Shown one piece after another: positions 34,111 through 46,483 of a stretch of 64,000 bases of DNA. The translations under genes and the position numbers were made by a program. The stretch is from Crossaster papposus (taxonomy: Eukaryota; Echinodermata; Asteroidea; Velatida; Solasteridae): NCBI GenBank assembly GCA_037893245.1, contig JBAIAA010000746.1, positions 496,001 to 560,000 of the forward strand, written 5' to 3'. Under the pieces are notes generated by a model, which did no database searches, was not told the DNA's origin, and saw only the letters and a list, made by a program, of their open reading frames with translations. Positions within the stretch are counted from its first letter, which is position 1. Every line of letters begins with the position of its first letter.

Positions 34111-34790
34111 ATCTTTGCATCGGGATCGTGCTTTTCTGGTTACCATCAATGCCGCAGATTACAACTCGTTGGTTCCAGTAGTCAGTCACTGCAATCTCAT
34201 CAGGTTGACGAGAAGCAATGCCCCAAGCCCCATCAAACTCTTCTCCTTGACCGCTTCCCAGTCTACCAAACTCACCACACATCTCCCACTTGCCTTCAAA
34301 AACAAAAATAATACAGAGAATATTAGTTAAGAGCGAAGGCAAATTGTTCAAATGCATAATTTCGCAGATTGTGTAATTTCAACTCACATCTTTGCATCGG
34401 GATCGTGCTTTTCTGGTTACCATCAATGCCGCAGATTACAACTCGTTGGTTCCAGTAGTCAGTCACTGCAATCTCATCAGGTTGACGAGAAGCAATGCCC
34501 CAAGCCCCATCAAACTCTTCTCCCACTTGCCTTCAAAAACAAAAATAATACAGAGAATATTAGTTAAGAGCGAAGGCAAATTGTTCAAATGCATAATTTC
34601 GCAGATTGTGTAATTTCAACTCACATCTTTGCATCGGGATCGTGCTTTTCTGGTTACCATCAATGCCGCAGATTACAACTCGTTGGTTCCAGTAGTCAGT
34701 CACTGCAATCTCATGCCCCAAGCCCCATCAAACTCTTCTCCTTGACCGCTTCCCAGTCTACCAAACTCACCACACATCTCCCACTTGCCT
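34021..34790 (-). repeat. Tandem triplication of exon end plus intron start in TRIM gene
   Basis: Three head-to-tail copies of a unit of about 277 bp (34,021-34,297; 34,298-34,534; 34,535 to about 34,790). Each spans the first NHL blade (GKWEMCGEFGRLGSGQGEEF...), its GTGAGT donor and the start of the intron. The copy nearest the 5' end lacks about 20 bp and the middle one about 40 bp, both with microhomology at the edges, so only the third (34,111-34,293) keeps the full blade. At each new junction the intron's T-rich sequence makes an acceptor-like TTTTTGAAG/GCAAG before the exon copy. Confidence 0.8.
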
Positions 34791-35470
34791 TCTGCCACTA
34801 CCACCTCACCCAGACTGATGCCACCAACACCCTCACTCTGCTTGAACTTCAGAAATGCCAGCCTGTCATCAACTCTAGGAATAGCCTGAACAGCCAACAG
34901 TTTCAAGTCTTTGCTGATTGTAGGATAGAGTGACAGGAAGTCACTATTTGATGCAGTCCTTGTCACCTCTCTAGCTGTATCTAGTGAAAACCGAAACCTC
35001 TCCACAGCCAAGCTCGCGGTTTTCTCACATTCTTCTAGCTTCTGCTCACGATCCGTTTGGATGTGTTTGATATCGTCAAGGATGCGATTTTCCTGAGCCG
35101 TTACATCTGCTCGTATCTTAGCAGCTCTGTCTTGCACTTCTGTCTTGACCTTCTGAATTGTGAGATTTAAATCTTCTTTCAGTCCTAAGACTTTTTCTCG
35201 TGATTCCTGGATTGCCTTCATTGAGTTTTCAAGTGGAGACATCAATTCAGACAACGATTGCTTGTAAGTTGATGCTGCCTCATCTCCCTCAATGTACAAG
35301 TGCTCTGGCTTACAGTGGCCTACGACGGTACAATCTCGGCAGATCAACACTTCACATGTCGTACAAAAGAACCTTGCTGCTTCGCCCGCATGGATCGGAC
35401 ATTTCGGATGTTGTTTCGAATGTTTCTTTGTCAGTGTAACCTTCCCCTCTCGAATGTCCTTCAGTGGAGT
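34625..35470 (-). CDS. TRIM2/3-like gene, B-box2 / coiled-coil exon part
   Basis: Open on the minus strand from the edge of the 24.3-kb insertion (35,470). It encodes KDIREGKVTL, then B-box 2 (KCPIHAGEAARFFCTTCEVL, CRDC, GHCKPEH), then about 150 residues of heptad-rich coiled coil (SELMSPLENSMKAIQESREK...EECEKTASLAVERF), then the start of the NHL region (GKWEMCGEFG). It continues without a frame change from the RING/B-box1 part at 59,820-60,268: HKVT ends one side and PLKD begins the other, with one GAGT target copy left out. The coiled coil would drive dimerisation of the ligase. The 20-bp gap in the adjacent repeat copy shifts the frame near 34,715. Confidence 0.78.
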
Positions 35471-35562
35471 TGTTACGTCCCAACTATTGCGGCTTGCCCA
35501 ACTATAGTTGGGGTATGCCCAACTGTGTCGTTACAGTTGGGCATGCCCAACTTAAGTTGGGG
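35471..35562 (+). repeat. Left TIR of 24.3-kb element
   Basis: It matches the reverse complement of 59,707-59,819. It consists of the outer TGTTACGTCCCAACTAT followed by palindromic CCCAACTATAGTTGGG and CCCAACTG...CAGTTGGG units, each able to form a hairpin. The right TIR has one more palindrome unit. Confidence 0.88.
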
Positions 35563-35676
35563 AGAAACGCCACAGGGGGGCTCAATACTCGTGCATATCA
35601 TGCATAAAATTACAATAAATTATTGCTTGAACTTGATGTATAACATGTGCGCGATCTCATAGTGGTTTCTGCAGCC

Positions 35677-35913
35677 ATGGAAGAAGCATCTGACATTGAA
35701 GTGTTTGACAGATTTTGTACCGAACAGTTCAGTAACTCAAGGACAAGTCCTGTTTTCAGCAGAGAAAAATTGCAGATAATACTCAGATGTCTACAGCAGG
35801 GAAGCTTCGAATTAGAGCCGGAATCACAGCGTCGTTTACTCAAGCACTGTGTCGAAAAACACAGCCTTGTATGTGTCAACGTAGACGATGAAGACTACGT
35901 TGCTGTACGAGTC
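35677..35913 (+). CDS. Unrecognised element gene, exon 1
   Basis: It starts at ATG 35,677 (an in-frame ATG at 35,647 is also possible) and ends at a consensus donor GTC/GTAAGTTT. It encodes 79 residues beginning MEEASDIEVFDRF, with a helical SREKLQIILRCLQQ and RRLLKHCVEKH then VDDEDYVAVRV. The layout recalls the region ahead of the HHCC zinc domain in Ginger and KRBA2-type integrase-like transposases, but the resemblance is weak and no function is claimed. It lies just inside the left TIR, so the gene belongs to the element. Confidence 0.5.
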
Positions 35914-36359
35914 GTAAGTTTTTTGGAATATTGTTTTCTTCTTATTTAAAGTTGGTGCACGTGTGTCCGTGCTTTAGTTTTACTAGGGGTTGCACCCTGG
36001 AAAATAGATTTTCAAATTGAATTGATAATTTTCTAGCATTGCACATGTATTTGTTATGAGCTTTTGAATGAGACATCCCGTGAAAAATGAATGCTAATTT
36101 CAATGCACAATTTAAAATTTGGGCACACCGTAATTTGCGTTAATAATAAAGGTGATCACAAATTGACACCCTTCAACCCTTGTGCAAATTTGACTGGACC
36201 AGCTAGCTGCGAAGTTTTCACGGCGATTAAATATTGGCACATGCATGGTCTTTTCCGTCTAGAAACCTTCCACTATATATCCCTCGATCATATCTTTGAT
36301 ATTTTATGTTACAGGTGCAAAATCTGTATTAACATCTAATTTGTTATGACTTTTTTCAG

Positions 36360-36420
36360 TGCAACGTTCTATGAGGATGCAGAAAGAGTTGGCGGTGTTA
36401 TGCGAAAAGTCAATCACAAG
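36360..36420 (+). CDS. Unrecognised element gene, candidate exon 2
   Basis: A 61-bp exon between TTTTTTCAG and GTAATG. In the frame that fits the next exon it encodes ATFYEDAERVGGVMRKVNHK. Its entry phase does not match the end of exon 1, so a small exon between them is missed or the gene is damaged. Its donor opens a 19.7-kb intron that holds the 135-bp array and the 18.1-kb nested element. Confidence 0.4.
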
Positions 36421-36510
36421 GTAATGCCTGGAAATTTAATCATCAAATCTTCACAGTCAAACTTTAATTATACACCCCAACTACGGTAATGCCCAACTAT
36501 AGTTTGAACT

Positions 36511-36644
36511 GAGCTACTGGGTCGTAAGTCTCGCATATAGTTGGGGCATAGTCAAACACTACTTGGGACTGACAGACCATTTGTCCGTCAGTCCTAACTA
36601 TAGTTGGGCAGGTACAATAGGTGCTGCCCAACTATAGTTTGAAC
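36511..36644 (+). repeat. First unit of the 135-bp array, cut off by the 18.1-kb insertion
   Basis: One unit of the same 135-bp repeat that runs at 54,750-56,131, in the same orientation and exact phase. It ends in GTTTGAAC, the left copy of the target duplication. Confidence 0.88.
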
Positions 36645-36654
36645 GGAAACAGGT

Positions 36655-36835
36655 CAACTCGTACGCGAACCAACTCGTACGCGAGACAACTCGTACGCAG
36701 ATTGGTCAACTCGTACGCGGGTCAACTCGTACGCGGGCCAACTCGTACGCGGACCAACTCGTACGCGGGCCAACTCGTACGCGGGCCAACTCGTACGCCG
36801 ACCAACTCGTACGCGGACCAACTCGTACGCGAGCA
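36655..36835 (+). repeat. Left terminal 16-bp minisatellite
   Basis: About 11 copies of GGCCAACTCGTACGCG with GG/GA and C/T variants. Contiguous, without spacers, so not CRISPR-like. Confidence 0.88.
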
Positions 36836-37602
36836 GAAATCTGGGGCTGAAATTGAACGAGAACGCAGTTGTTCAAGTTTAACGAGGCTATTCGATATTA
36901 GAGTACCATATACCGTAAACGTGTATAGCTAGGGGTGTTTCATGAACTATAATTAAAAAACAATTTAAAAGTTAAAAACTAGTACAGTAGTGTTGAATTG
37001 TTGTGAGCGCAGATACTGGTTTTACATCTTGTTAATGCGTCCTACTTGTGTTTTTGAGGGGCAATTTTGCAGTTTGCATTTCAATTTTCTTTTAACAATG
37101 AACCTCATTCACCGGGGCTGGTTTGAAGTCGGCATCCATATTTAGCTAGCTCTGCCAATTTAGGATTTGCATTGTCAAACTGGATTCTGATGAGATGACG
37201 CTTCGCCCACGTACCGATCGGATCTCGTGAATGGTGGTACGGGTACGGTGCGTCCGGGCTGGTTTAGAAGTCAGAGCACCGCTATAGTTCTTTGTATCAT
37301 AACACAAAAGATCGATCAGACTTATCAACTGGCTGTCAATCAACTTTCATTATGATTTACAGGTGGCATTGATCAATTAAAAAAGCAGATACAAAGATAT
37401 CCGTGTATACCCTGGTGCATCCAAGACTATATATTCTATATTATTAGTATTGTTTTTCTTAATTTTCCTTGCCTTTTCCCAGTCCCGCTCTTCATTTTCA
37501 TTCCCATTTTTAATTCTATCCTTTAAGCTGTTCTATCCTTTAAACTCGATCCGAGTTGGGAGTAAACAACGGACAGAAACATCTACCAATATAAACACCA
37601 TC
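36836..37602. other. Non-repetitive stretch at left of 18.1-kb element
   Basis: AT-rich sequence without a supportable gene, leading to the histone-type stem-loop at 37,603. Confidence 0.4.
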
Positions 37603-37618
37603 GGCCCTTTTCAGGGCC
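37603..37618 (+). promoter_or_regulatory. Histone-type mRNA 3' stem-loop
   Basis: GGCCCTTTTCAGGGCCAC is a perfect match to the metazoan histone 3' stem-loop (6-bp stem, UUUC loop, ACCA-like tail). CCCAAAAGAGATAAAA follows 10 bases later, resembling the purine-rich histone downstream element that pairs with U7 snRNA. No histone coding sequence precedes it. Confidence 0.6.
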
Positions 37619-40329
37619 ACACAATTTCCCAAAAGAGATAAAATCAGTTGCATTTGAAAAAGAATTAAATAAAACTAAATAAAAAAAACATTAAATAACT
37701 AGACATGTGTTTGTGGACAAACACAGAGCTGTTTCGATTGTCTAACGTTACTTTCAATATATGTGTGTGTGGTGGTCTATGTGTGTGCCAAGTCTGAAGT
37801 CGATTGGATTTACACAAGTGCCAAATATATATTAGTTGAAAAAACGTGTACAAATCCTATGGGGAAATTTGAACCTTTAATGTGACGTCACATGATACCC
37901 GATGATGTCATCATGATGTCATCTTAATTTTCGTCTGTAACACATCCTGGAATACTTGCATACCAAGTTTGACCCCAATCGGACATGTACTTCTAGAGAT
38001 AGAGGGTCCTAAAAACTGGACCTTTAATGTGACGTCACATGACCCACGATGACGTCATCATGATGTAATTTTATTTTTCGTCTATAAAACATCCTGGAAT
38101 ACTTGCATACCAAGTTTGACCCCAATCGCACCTGTACTTCCAGAGATAGCGGGTCCTAAAAACTGAACCTTTAATCCCTTTAATGTGACGTCACATGACC
38201 CACGATGACGTCATCATGATGTCATTTTATTTTTCGTCTATAACACACCCTGGAATACTTGCATACCAAGTTTGACCCCAATCAGACCTGTACTTCCAGA
38301 GATAGCGGGTCCTAAAAACTGAACCTTTAATGTGACGTGCCGTGACCCCCCGATGACGTCATCATGAAGATTTTACCCTTGGCCCTCCTGGAGATGGTGG
38401 TCGAGGTGTGTGCTAAGTCTCAAGTCGATCAAGTCTACGAAAGTGTCAAAGTCAATAGTCTGAAGAAAAACGTGTACAAACCCTATGGGGAAAAAATTTG
38501 CACCTTTAACGTCACGTCACGTGACCTTGAATGATGCAATCGTACCGAATTTCTTCAAGAGCCATCTGTGGGTGGTGTTCTAAGTATATACCAAGTTTCA
38601 AGTCGGTCGGATATACCAAAGTGTCAAAGTCAAGAGTCTGAAAAAAACCGTGTACAAAACCTATGGGAAAAATTTACCTTTAACATGACGTCACGTGACC
38701 TTGAATGACGTAATCGCTACGAATTTCTTCTAGGACCGTCCTTGGGTGGTTGTCTAAATATATGCCAAGTCTCAAGTCGATCGGATTTACAAAAGTGTCA
38801 AAGTGCTATGCCAGAAAAAACGTGTACAAATCCTATGGGAAAAAGTCTGAAGAAAAAAAAGAAAAACTAGACATGTGTTTGTGGACAAACACAGAGCTGT
38901 TTCGAGTGTCTAAAATTACTTTCAATATGTATGTGGTAATCTTTTGTGTGTGCCAAGTCTCAAGTCGATCAGATTTACTAAAGTGTCAAAGTCAATAGTC
39001 TAAAGAAAAACGTGTACAAAACCTATGGGGGAAAATTGAACCTTTAACGTGACACCCCGTAACCTTGAATGACGTAATCGTGCCAAATTTCTCCTACGAC
39101 CGTCTGTGGATGGTGGTCTATGTGTGTGCCAAGTCTCAAGTCGATCGGATTAACTAAGTGTCAAAGTCAAGAGTCTAAAGAGAAACGTGTACAAAACCTA
39201 TGGGGGACAAATTAAACGTTTAACTTGACGTCACGTGACCTTGAATGACGCAATCGTGCTGAATTTCTTTCAGAAACATCTGGTGGTGGTGTTCTGAGTG
39301 TATGGCAAGTTTCAAGTCGGTCGGATTGACCAAAGTGTCAAATTCAATAGTCTGAAGAAAAACGTGTACAAAACCTATGGGGAAAATTTCACCTTTAACG
39401 CTAAGTCACGTGACCTTGAATGACGTAATCGCGACGAATTTCTTCTAGGACCGTCCTTGGGTGGTTGTCTAAGTGTATGCCAAGTCTCAAGTCCATCGGA
39501 TTTACCAAAGTGTCAAAGTGTATTGTCTGAACAAACGTGTACAAATCCTATGGAGAACAAAAGGCAAAAAAAAAAAAAACTAGACATGTGTTTGTGGACA
39601 AACACAGAGCTGTTTCGAGTGTCTAAAATTACTTTCAATATGTGTGTGGTGGTCTTTTGTGTGTGCCAAGTCTCAAGTCGATCAAATTTACTAAAGTGTC
39701 AAAGGCAATAGTCCAAAGAAAAACGTGTACAAAACCTATGGGAAAAAAATATAAACTTTAGCGTGACGCCCCGTGACCTTGAATGACGTAATCGTGCCGA
39801 ATTTCTTCTAGGGCCGTCTGTTGATGGTGGTCTAAGTGTGTGCCAAGTCTCAAGTCGATCGGATTTACTAAAGTGTCAAAGTCAATAGTCTAAAGAAAAA
39901 CGTGTACAAAACCAATGGGAGAAAAATGTGAACCTTTAATGTGACGTCACGTGACCTTGAATGAGGCAATTGTGCCAAATTTCTTTCAGAAACATCTGGG
40001 AGTGGTGTTCTAAGTGTATGCCAAGTTTCAAGTCGGTCGGATTTACCGAAGTGCCAAAGTCAATAGTCTGAAGAAAAACGTGTACAAAACCTATGGGAAA
40101 ATGTTCACCTGTAACGTGAGGTCACGTGACCTTGAATGACGTAATCGTGACAAATTTCTTCTAGGACCATCTGTGGGTGGTTGTCTAAATGTATGCCAAG
40201 TCTCAAGTCGATCGGATTTACCAAAGTGTCAAAGTGCTATGGCAGAAAAAACGTGTACAAATCCTATGGGAAGAAGTCTGAAAGTGGAAAAGAAAAAAAA
40301 GAAAGAAAAAAAACTTTAACGAAAACAAA

Positions 40330-40358
40330 AGCTGTTTCGGTGAAAAACCGAAACAGCT
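40330..40358 (+). repeat. A-tract hairpin (AGCTGTTTCGG type)
   Basis: An 11-bp perfect stem, AGCTGTTTCGG and CCGAAACAGCT, with a 7-base loop. It is preceded by CTTTAACGAAAACAAA and set in poly(A) on both sides. Other copies: 46,365-46,394; 46,421-46,450; 52,629-52,657; 52,697-52,726; 52,771-52,799; 52,839-52,867; 53,927-53,955; 53,979-54,007. Confidence 0.85.
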
Positions 40359-42892
40359 AAAAAAAAAAAAAAAAAAAACTAGACATGTGTTTGTGGACAA
40401 ACACAGAGCTGTTTCGAGTGTCTTTCAATATGTGTGTGATGGGCTTGTGTGTGTGCCAAGTCTCAAGTCGATCAGATTTACTAAAGTGTCAAAGGCAATA
40501 GTCTAAAGAAAAACGTGTACAAAACCTATGGGGAAAAAATAGAAACTTTAACGTGACGCCCCGTGACCTTGAAAGACGTAATCGTGCCGAATTTATTCTA
40601 GGGCCGTCTGTGGATGGTGGTCTAAGTGTGTGCCAAGTCTCAAGTCGATCAGATTTACTAAAGTGTCAAAGTCAATAGTCTAAAGAAAAACGTGTACAAA
40701 ACCAATGGGAGAAAAATGTGAACTTTTAATGTGACGTCACGTGACCTTGAATGACGCAATCGTGCCGAATTTCTTTCAGAAACATCTGGGGGTGGTGTTC
40801 TAAGTGTATGCCAAGTTTCAAGTCGGTCGGATTTACCGAAGTGCCAAAGTCAATAGTCTGAAGAAAAACGTGTACAAAACCTATGGGGAAATTTTCACCT
40901 TTAACGTGAGGTAACGTGACCTTGAACTACGTAATCGTGACAAATTTCTTTTAGGACCGTCCTTGGGTGGTTGTCTAAATGTATGCCAAGTTTCAAGTCG
41001 ATCGGATTTCCCAAAGTGTCAAAGTGCCCTGTCTGAACAAACGTGTGCAAATCCTATGAAGAAAAATCTGAAAAACAAAAAAAAACTAGACATGTGTTTG
41101 TGGACAAACACAGAGCTGTTTCGAGTGTCTAAAATTACTTTCAATATGTGTGTGGTGGTCTTTTGTGTGTGCCAAGTCTGAAGTCGATGGATTTACACAA
41201 GTGCCAAAGATATATTAGTTGAAAAAACGTGTACAAATCCTAATGCGACGTCACATGACACCCAATGATGTCATCATGATGTCATCTTAATTTTCGTCTG
41301 TAACACATCCTGGAATACTTGCGTACCAAGTTTGACCCCAATCGGACCTGTACTTCTAGAGATAGAGGGTCTTAACAACTACACCTTTAAGGTGACGCCA
41401 CATTACACCCGATGATGTCATCATGCCATCACCTCCATTTATATTTATAGCACATCCCGGAATACCTGTAAACCAAGTTTGAGCACAATCGGACCTGTAC
41501 TTCCAGAGATAGAGGGTCCAAAAAAATGCACCTTTAATGTGACGTCACATGACCCACGAAGACGTCATCATGACGATTTTTATCTTGGCCCTCCTGGGGA
41601 TGGTGATCGAAGTGTGTGCTAAGTCGGAAGTCGATCGGATTTACCAAAGTGTCAAAGTCAATAGTCTGAAGAAAAACGTGTACAAAACCTATGGGGAAAA
41701 AACTGCACCTTTAACGTGATGTCACGTGACCACGAATGACGTAATCGTGACGAATTTATTCTAGAATCATCTGTGGGTAGTATGCTAAGAGTAGCTAGCC
41801 AAGTCTGAAGTCGATCGGATTTACCAAAGTGCCAAATATATATCGGGTGAAAAAACGTGTACAAATCTTATGGGGAAAACTACACCTTTAATGTGACGTC
41901 ACACGACGTCGTTATGACGTCATTATGACGTCACCTTAATTTTCGTATATAACACATCCCGGAATACCTGTATACCAAGTTTGACACTAATCGGACTTGT
42001 ACTTCCAGAGATAGAGGGTCCTAAAAACTGACCTTTAATGTGACGTCACATGACCCCCGATGACGTCATCATGGCGATTTTCATATTGGCCCTTCTGAGG
42101 ATGGTGGTTGAGGTGTGCGCTAACTTTTAGGTCAATCGGATTTACTAAAGTGTCGAAGTCAATAGTCTTGATGAAAACGTGTACAAAACCTAAGGGGGAA
42201 AACTAAACCTTTAACGTGACGTCACGTGACCACGAATGACGTAATCGTGACGAATTTCTTCTAGAATCATCCGTGGGTAGTATGCTAAGAGTAGCTAGCC
42301 AAGTCTGAAGTCGATCGGATTTACCAAAGTGCCAAATATATATCGGGTGAAAAAACGTGTACAAATCGTATGGGGAAAACTACACCTTTAATGTGACGTC
42401 ACATGACGTCGTTATGACGTCATTATGACGTCACCTTAATTTTCGTATATAACACATCCCGGAATACCTGTATACCAAGTTTGACACTAATCGGACTTGT
42501 ACTTCCAGAGTTAGAGGCTCCTAAAAACTGAACCTTTAATGTGACGTCACATGACCCCCGATGACGTCATCATGGCGATTTTCATATTGGCCCTTCTGAG
42601 GATGGTGGTTGAGGTGTGCGCTAACTTTTAGGTCAATCGGATTTACTAAAGTGTCGAAGTCAATAGTCTTGATGAAAACGTGTACAAAACCTAAGCGGGA
42701 AAACTAAACCTTTAACGTGACGTCACGTGACCATGAATGACGTAATCGTGACGAATTTCTTCTAGAATCATCCGTGGGTAGTATGCTAAGAGTAGCTAGC
42801 CAAGTCTGAAGTCGATCGGATTTACCAAAGTGCCAAATATATATCGGGTGAAAAAACGTGTACAAATCGTATGGGGAAAACTACACCTTTAA

Positions 42893-43126
42893 CCAGTTCG
42901 CGCCGGATGACGTATATAAACGCAAAAATTTCCCCAAATTCAAAACGGATGACGAATAAACACGCCAAGTTCAAGTTCGGAAATGTATGTCAGCAGCGCG
43001 CAAGGCCGGAAATGCGTGGGTGTGCTACCCAGCACTATCGGCCTGAACACGCTTCGGATCGAGTTTCGTTAAAAATAATCCCGCCCGTCGGCTCGGCGAT
43101 GTTAAAATAATCCCGGCGCGAACTGG
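42893..43126. mobile_element. 234-bp TTAA MITE, copy 1
   Basis: Inverted ends CCAGTTCGCGCCGG and CCGGCGCGAACTGG with TTAA on both sides (42,889-42,892 and 43,127-43,130). TTAA targeting is typical of piggyBac and Kolobok elements. It sits in one of the 500-bp repeats and lengthens that unit from about 502 to 740 bp, exactly 234 plus the 4-bp duplication. Confidence 0.88.
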
Positions 43127-46100
43127 TTAATGTGACGTCACATGACGTCGTTATGACGTCGTTATGACGTCACCTTAATTTTCGTATATAACACATCCCG
43201 GAATACCTGTATACCAAGTTTGACACTAATCGGATTTGTACTTCCAGAGTTAGAGGCTCCTAAAAACTGAACCTTTAATGTGACGTCACATGACCCCCGA
43301 TGACGTCATCATGGCGATTTTCATATTGGCCCTTCTGAGGATGGTGGTTGAGGTGTGTGCTAACTTTTAGGTCAATCGGATTTACTAAAGTGTCAAAGTC
43401 AATAGTCTGGATGAAAACGTGTACAAAACCTATGGGGGAAAAATTGCACCTTTAACGTGACGTCACGTGACCATGAATGACGTAATCGCGACGAATTTCT
43501 TCTAGGACCGTCCTTGCGTGGTTGTCTAAATGTATGCCAAGTCTAAAGTCGATCGGATCTACCAAAGTGTCAAAGTGTATTGGCTGAACGAAACGTGTAC
43601 AAATCCTATGAGAAAAAGTCTGAAAGTGGAAAAAAAAAAAAAAAAAAAAAAATAGACATGTGTTTGTGGACAAACACAGAGCTGTTTCGAGTGTCTTACA
43701 TTACTTTCAATATGTGTGTGTGGTGGTCTATGTGTGTGCCAAGTCTCAAGTCGATCAAATTTACGAAAGTGTCAAAGTCAACAGTCTAAAGAAAAACGTG
43801 TACAAAACCTATGGGGGAAAATTGAACCTTTAACGTGACGCTCCGTGACCTTGAATGACGTAATCGTGCCGATTTTTTTCTAGGACCGTCTGTGGATGGT
43901 GGTCTAAGTGTGTGCTAAGTCTTAAGTCGATCGGATGTACTAAAGTGTCAAAGTCAATAGTCTAAACAAAAACGTGTACAAAACCAATGGGATAAAAATG
44001 TGCACCTTTAACGTGACGTCACGTGACGTTCAATGACGCAATCGTGCCAAATTTCTTTCAGGAACATCTGGGGGTGGTGTTCTAAGGGCATGCCAAGTTT
44101 CAAGTCGGTCGGATTTACCAAAGTTTCAAATTCAATAGTCTGAAGAAAAACGTGTACAAAACCTATGGGGAAAATTTCACCTTTAACGCGAAGTCACGTG
44201 ACCTTGAATGACGTAATCGCGACGAATTTCTTCTAGGACCGTCCTTGGGTGGTTGTCTAAGTGTATGCCATGTCTCAAGTCGATCGGATTTCCCAAAGTG
44301 TCAAAGTGTATTGTCTGAACAAACGTGTACAAATCCTATGAAGAACAAAAGGCAAAGAAAAAAAAAAAAAAACTAGACATGTGTTTGTGGACAAACACAG
44401 AGCTGTTTCGAGTGTCTTACATTATTTTCAATATGTGTGTGTGGTGGTCTATGTGTGTGCCAAGTCTCAAGTCGATCAAATTTACGAAAGTGTCAAAGTC
44501 AATAGTCTAAAGAAAAACGTGTACAAAACCTATGGGGGACAAATTGAACCTTTAACGTGACGTCACATGACCTTGAATGACGCAATCGTGCCGAATTTCT
44601 TCCAGAACCATTTATGAATGATGTTCTAAAGGTATGCCAAGTCTCAAGTCGATCGAATTTACTAAAGTGTCAAAGTCAACAGTCTAAACAAAAACGTGTA
44701 CAAAACCAATGGGAGAAAAATGTGCACCTTTAACGTCACGTGACTTTGAATGACGCAATCGTACCGAATTTCTTCAAGACGCATGTGTGGGTGGTGTTCT
44801 AAGTGTATACCAAGTTTCAAGTCGGTCGGATATACCAAAGTGTCAAAGTCAAGGGTCTGAAGGAAAACGTGTACAAAACCTATGGGGAAAATTTAACCTT
44901 TAACGCGAAGTCACGTGACCTTGAATGACGTAATCGCGACGAATTTCTTCTAGGACCGTCCTTGGGTGGTTGTCTAAATGTATGCCAAGTCTCAAGTAGA
45001 TCGGATTTACTAAAGTGTCAAAGTGCTATGCCAGAAAAAACGTGTACAAATCCTATGGGAAAAAGTCTGAAGAAAAAAAAGAAAAAAAAAAAGAAACTAG
45101 ACATGTGTTTGTGGACAAACACAGAGCTGTTTCGAATGTCTAAAATGACTTTCAATATGTGGGTGGTGGTCTAGTGTGTATCAAGTCTGAAATCGATCGG
45201 ATTTACCAAAGTGCCAAATATATATTGCTTGAAAAAAACGTGTACAAATGCTATTAAAAAAACTAAACCTTTAATGTGACGTCACATGACCCACGATGAC
45301 GTCATCATCACGAGTTTTGTCTTGGCCCTCCTGTGGATGGTGGTCGAAGTGTGTGCTAGGTATCAAGTCGATCAAATTTACGAAAGTGTCAAAGTCAATA
45401 GTCTAAAGAAAAACGTGTACAAAACCTATGGGGGAAAAATTGAACCTTTAACGTCATGTCACGTGACCTTGAATTACGCAATCGTGCCAAATTTCCTCCA
45501 GAACCATCTGTGGGTGGTGTTCTAAGTGTATGCTAAGTCTGGAGTCGAGTGAATTTACCAAAGTGTCAAAGTCAATAGTCTGAAGGAAAACGTGTACAAA
45601 ACCTATGGAGAAAACTACACCTTTAATGTGACGTCACATGACAACTGATGACGTCATCATGACGTCAACTTAATTTTCGTCTATAACACATTCTGGAATA
45701 CTTGCATACCAAGTTTGGCCCCAATCAGACATGTACTTCCAGAGATAGAGGGTCCTAACATCTGCCCCTTTAATGTGACGTCACATGACCCACGATTACG
45801 TCATCATGACGAATTTTCCTTGGCCCTCCTGGGGATTGTGGTCGAGATGTGTGCCAAGTCTCAAGTCGATCAAATTTACGAAAGTATCAAAGTCAATAGT
45901 CTAAAGAAAAACGTGTACAAAACCTATGGGGGAAAAATTGAACCTTTAACGTGACGTCACGTGACCTTGAATGACGCAATCGCGCCGAATTTCTTTCAGG
46001 AACTTCTGGGGGTGGTGTTCTAAGTGTATGCCAAGTTTCAAGTCGGTCAGATTTACTAAAGTTTCCAAGTCAATAGTCTGGAGGAAAACGTGTACAAAAC

Positions 46101-46296
46101 CTATGGGGACAAATTGCACCTTTAACGTGACGTCACGTGACCATGAATGACGTAATCGTTACGAATTTCTTCTAGGACCGTCCTTGGGTGGTTGTCTAAG
46201 TGTATGCCAAGTTTCAAGTCGATCGGATTTACCAAAGTGTCAAAGTGTATTGGCAGAAAAAACGTGTACAAATCCTATGGGAAAAAGTGACAAAAA

Positions 46297-46299
<3 letters not shown>

Positions 46300-46348
<49 letters not shown>

Positions 46349-46483
46349 CTTTAACGAAAACAAAAGCTGTTTCGGCTGAAAGGCCGAAACAGCTAAAAAA
46401 AAAACTTTAACGAAAACAAAAGCTGTTTCGGCTGAAATGCCGAAACAGCTAAAAAAAAAAAAAAAAAAAAAAAACAAACAAAC
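46300..46483 (+). repeat. Two tandem A-tract hairpins
   Basis: Hairpins at 46,365-46,394 and 46,421-46,450, each with CTTTAACGAAAACAAA in front, within long A runs. Loops read CTGAAAG and CTGAAAT while stems are unchanged. Confidence 0.85.

Noticed and set aside
42871-43110. 79-residue frame shared with 48,011-48,241
   Set aside because: It is the body of the 234-bp MITE and is shared only because both MITE copies are.
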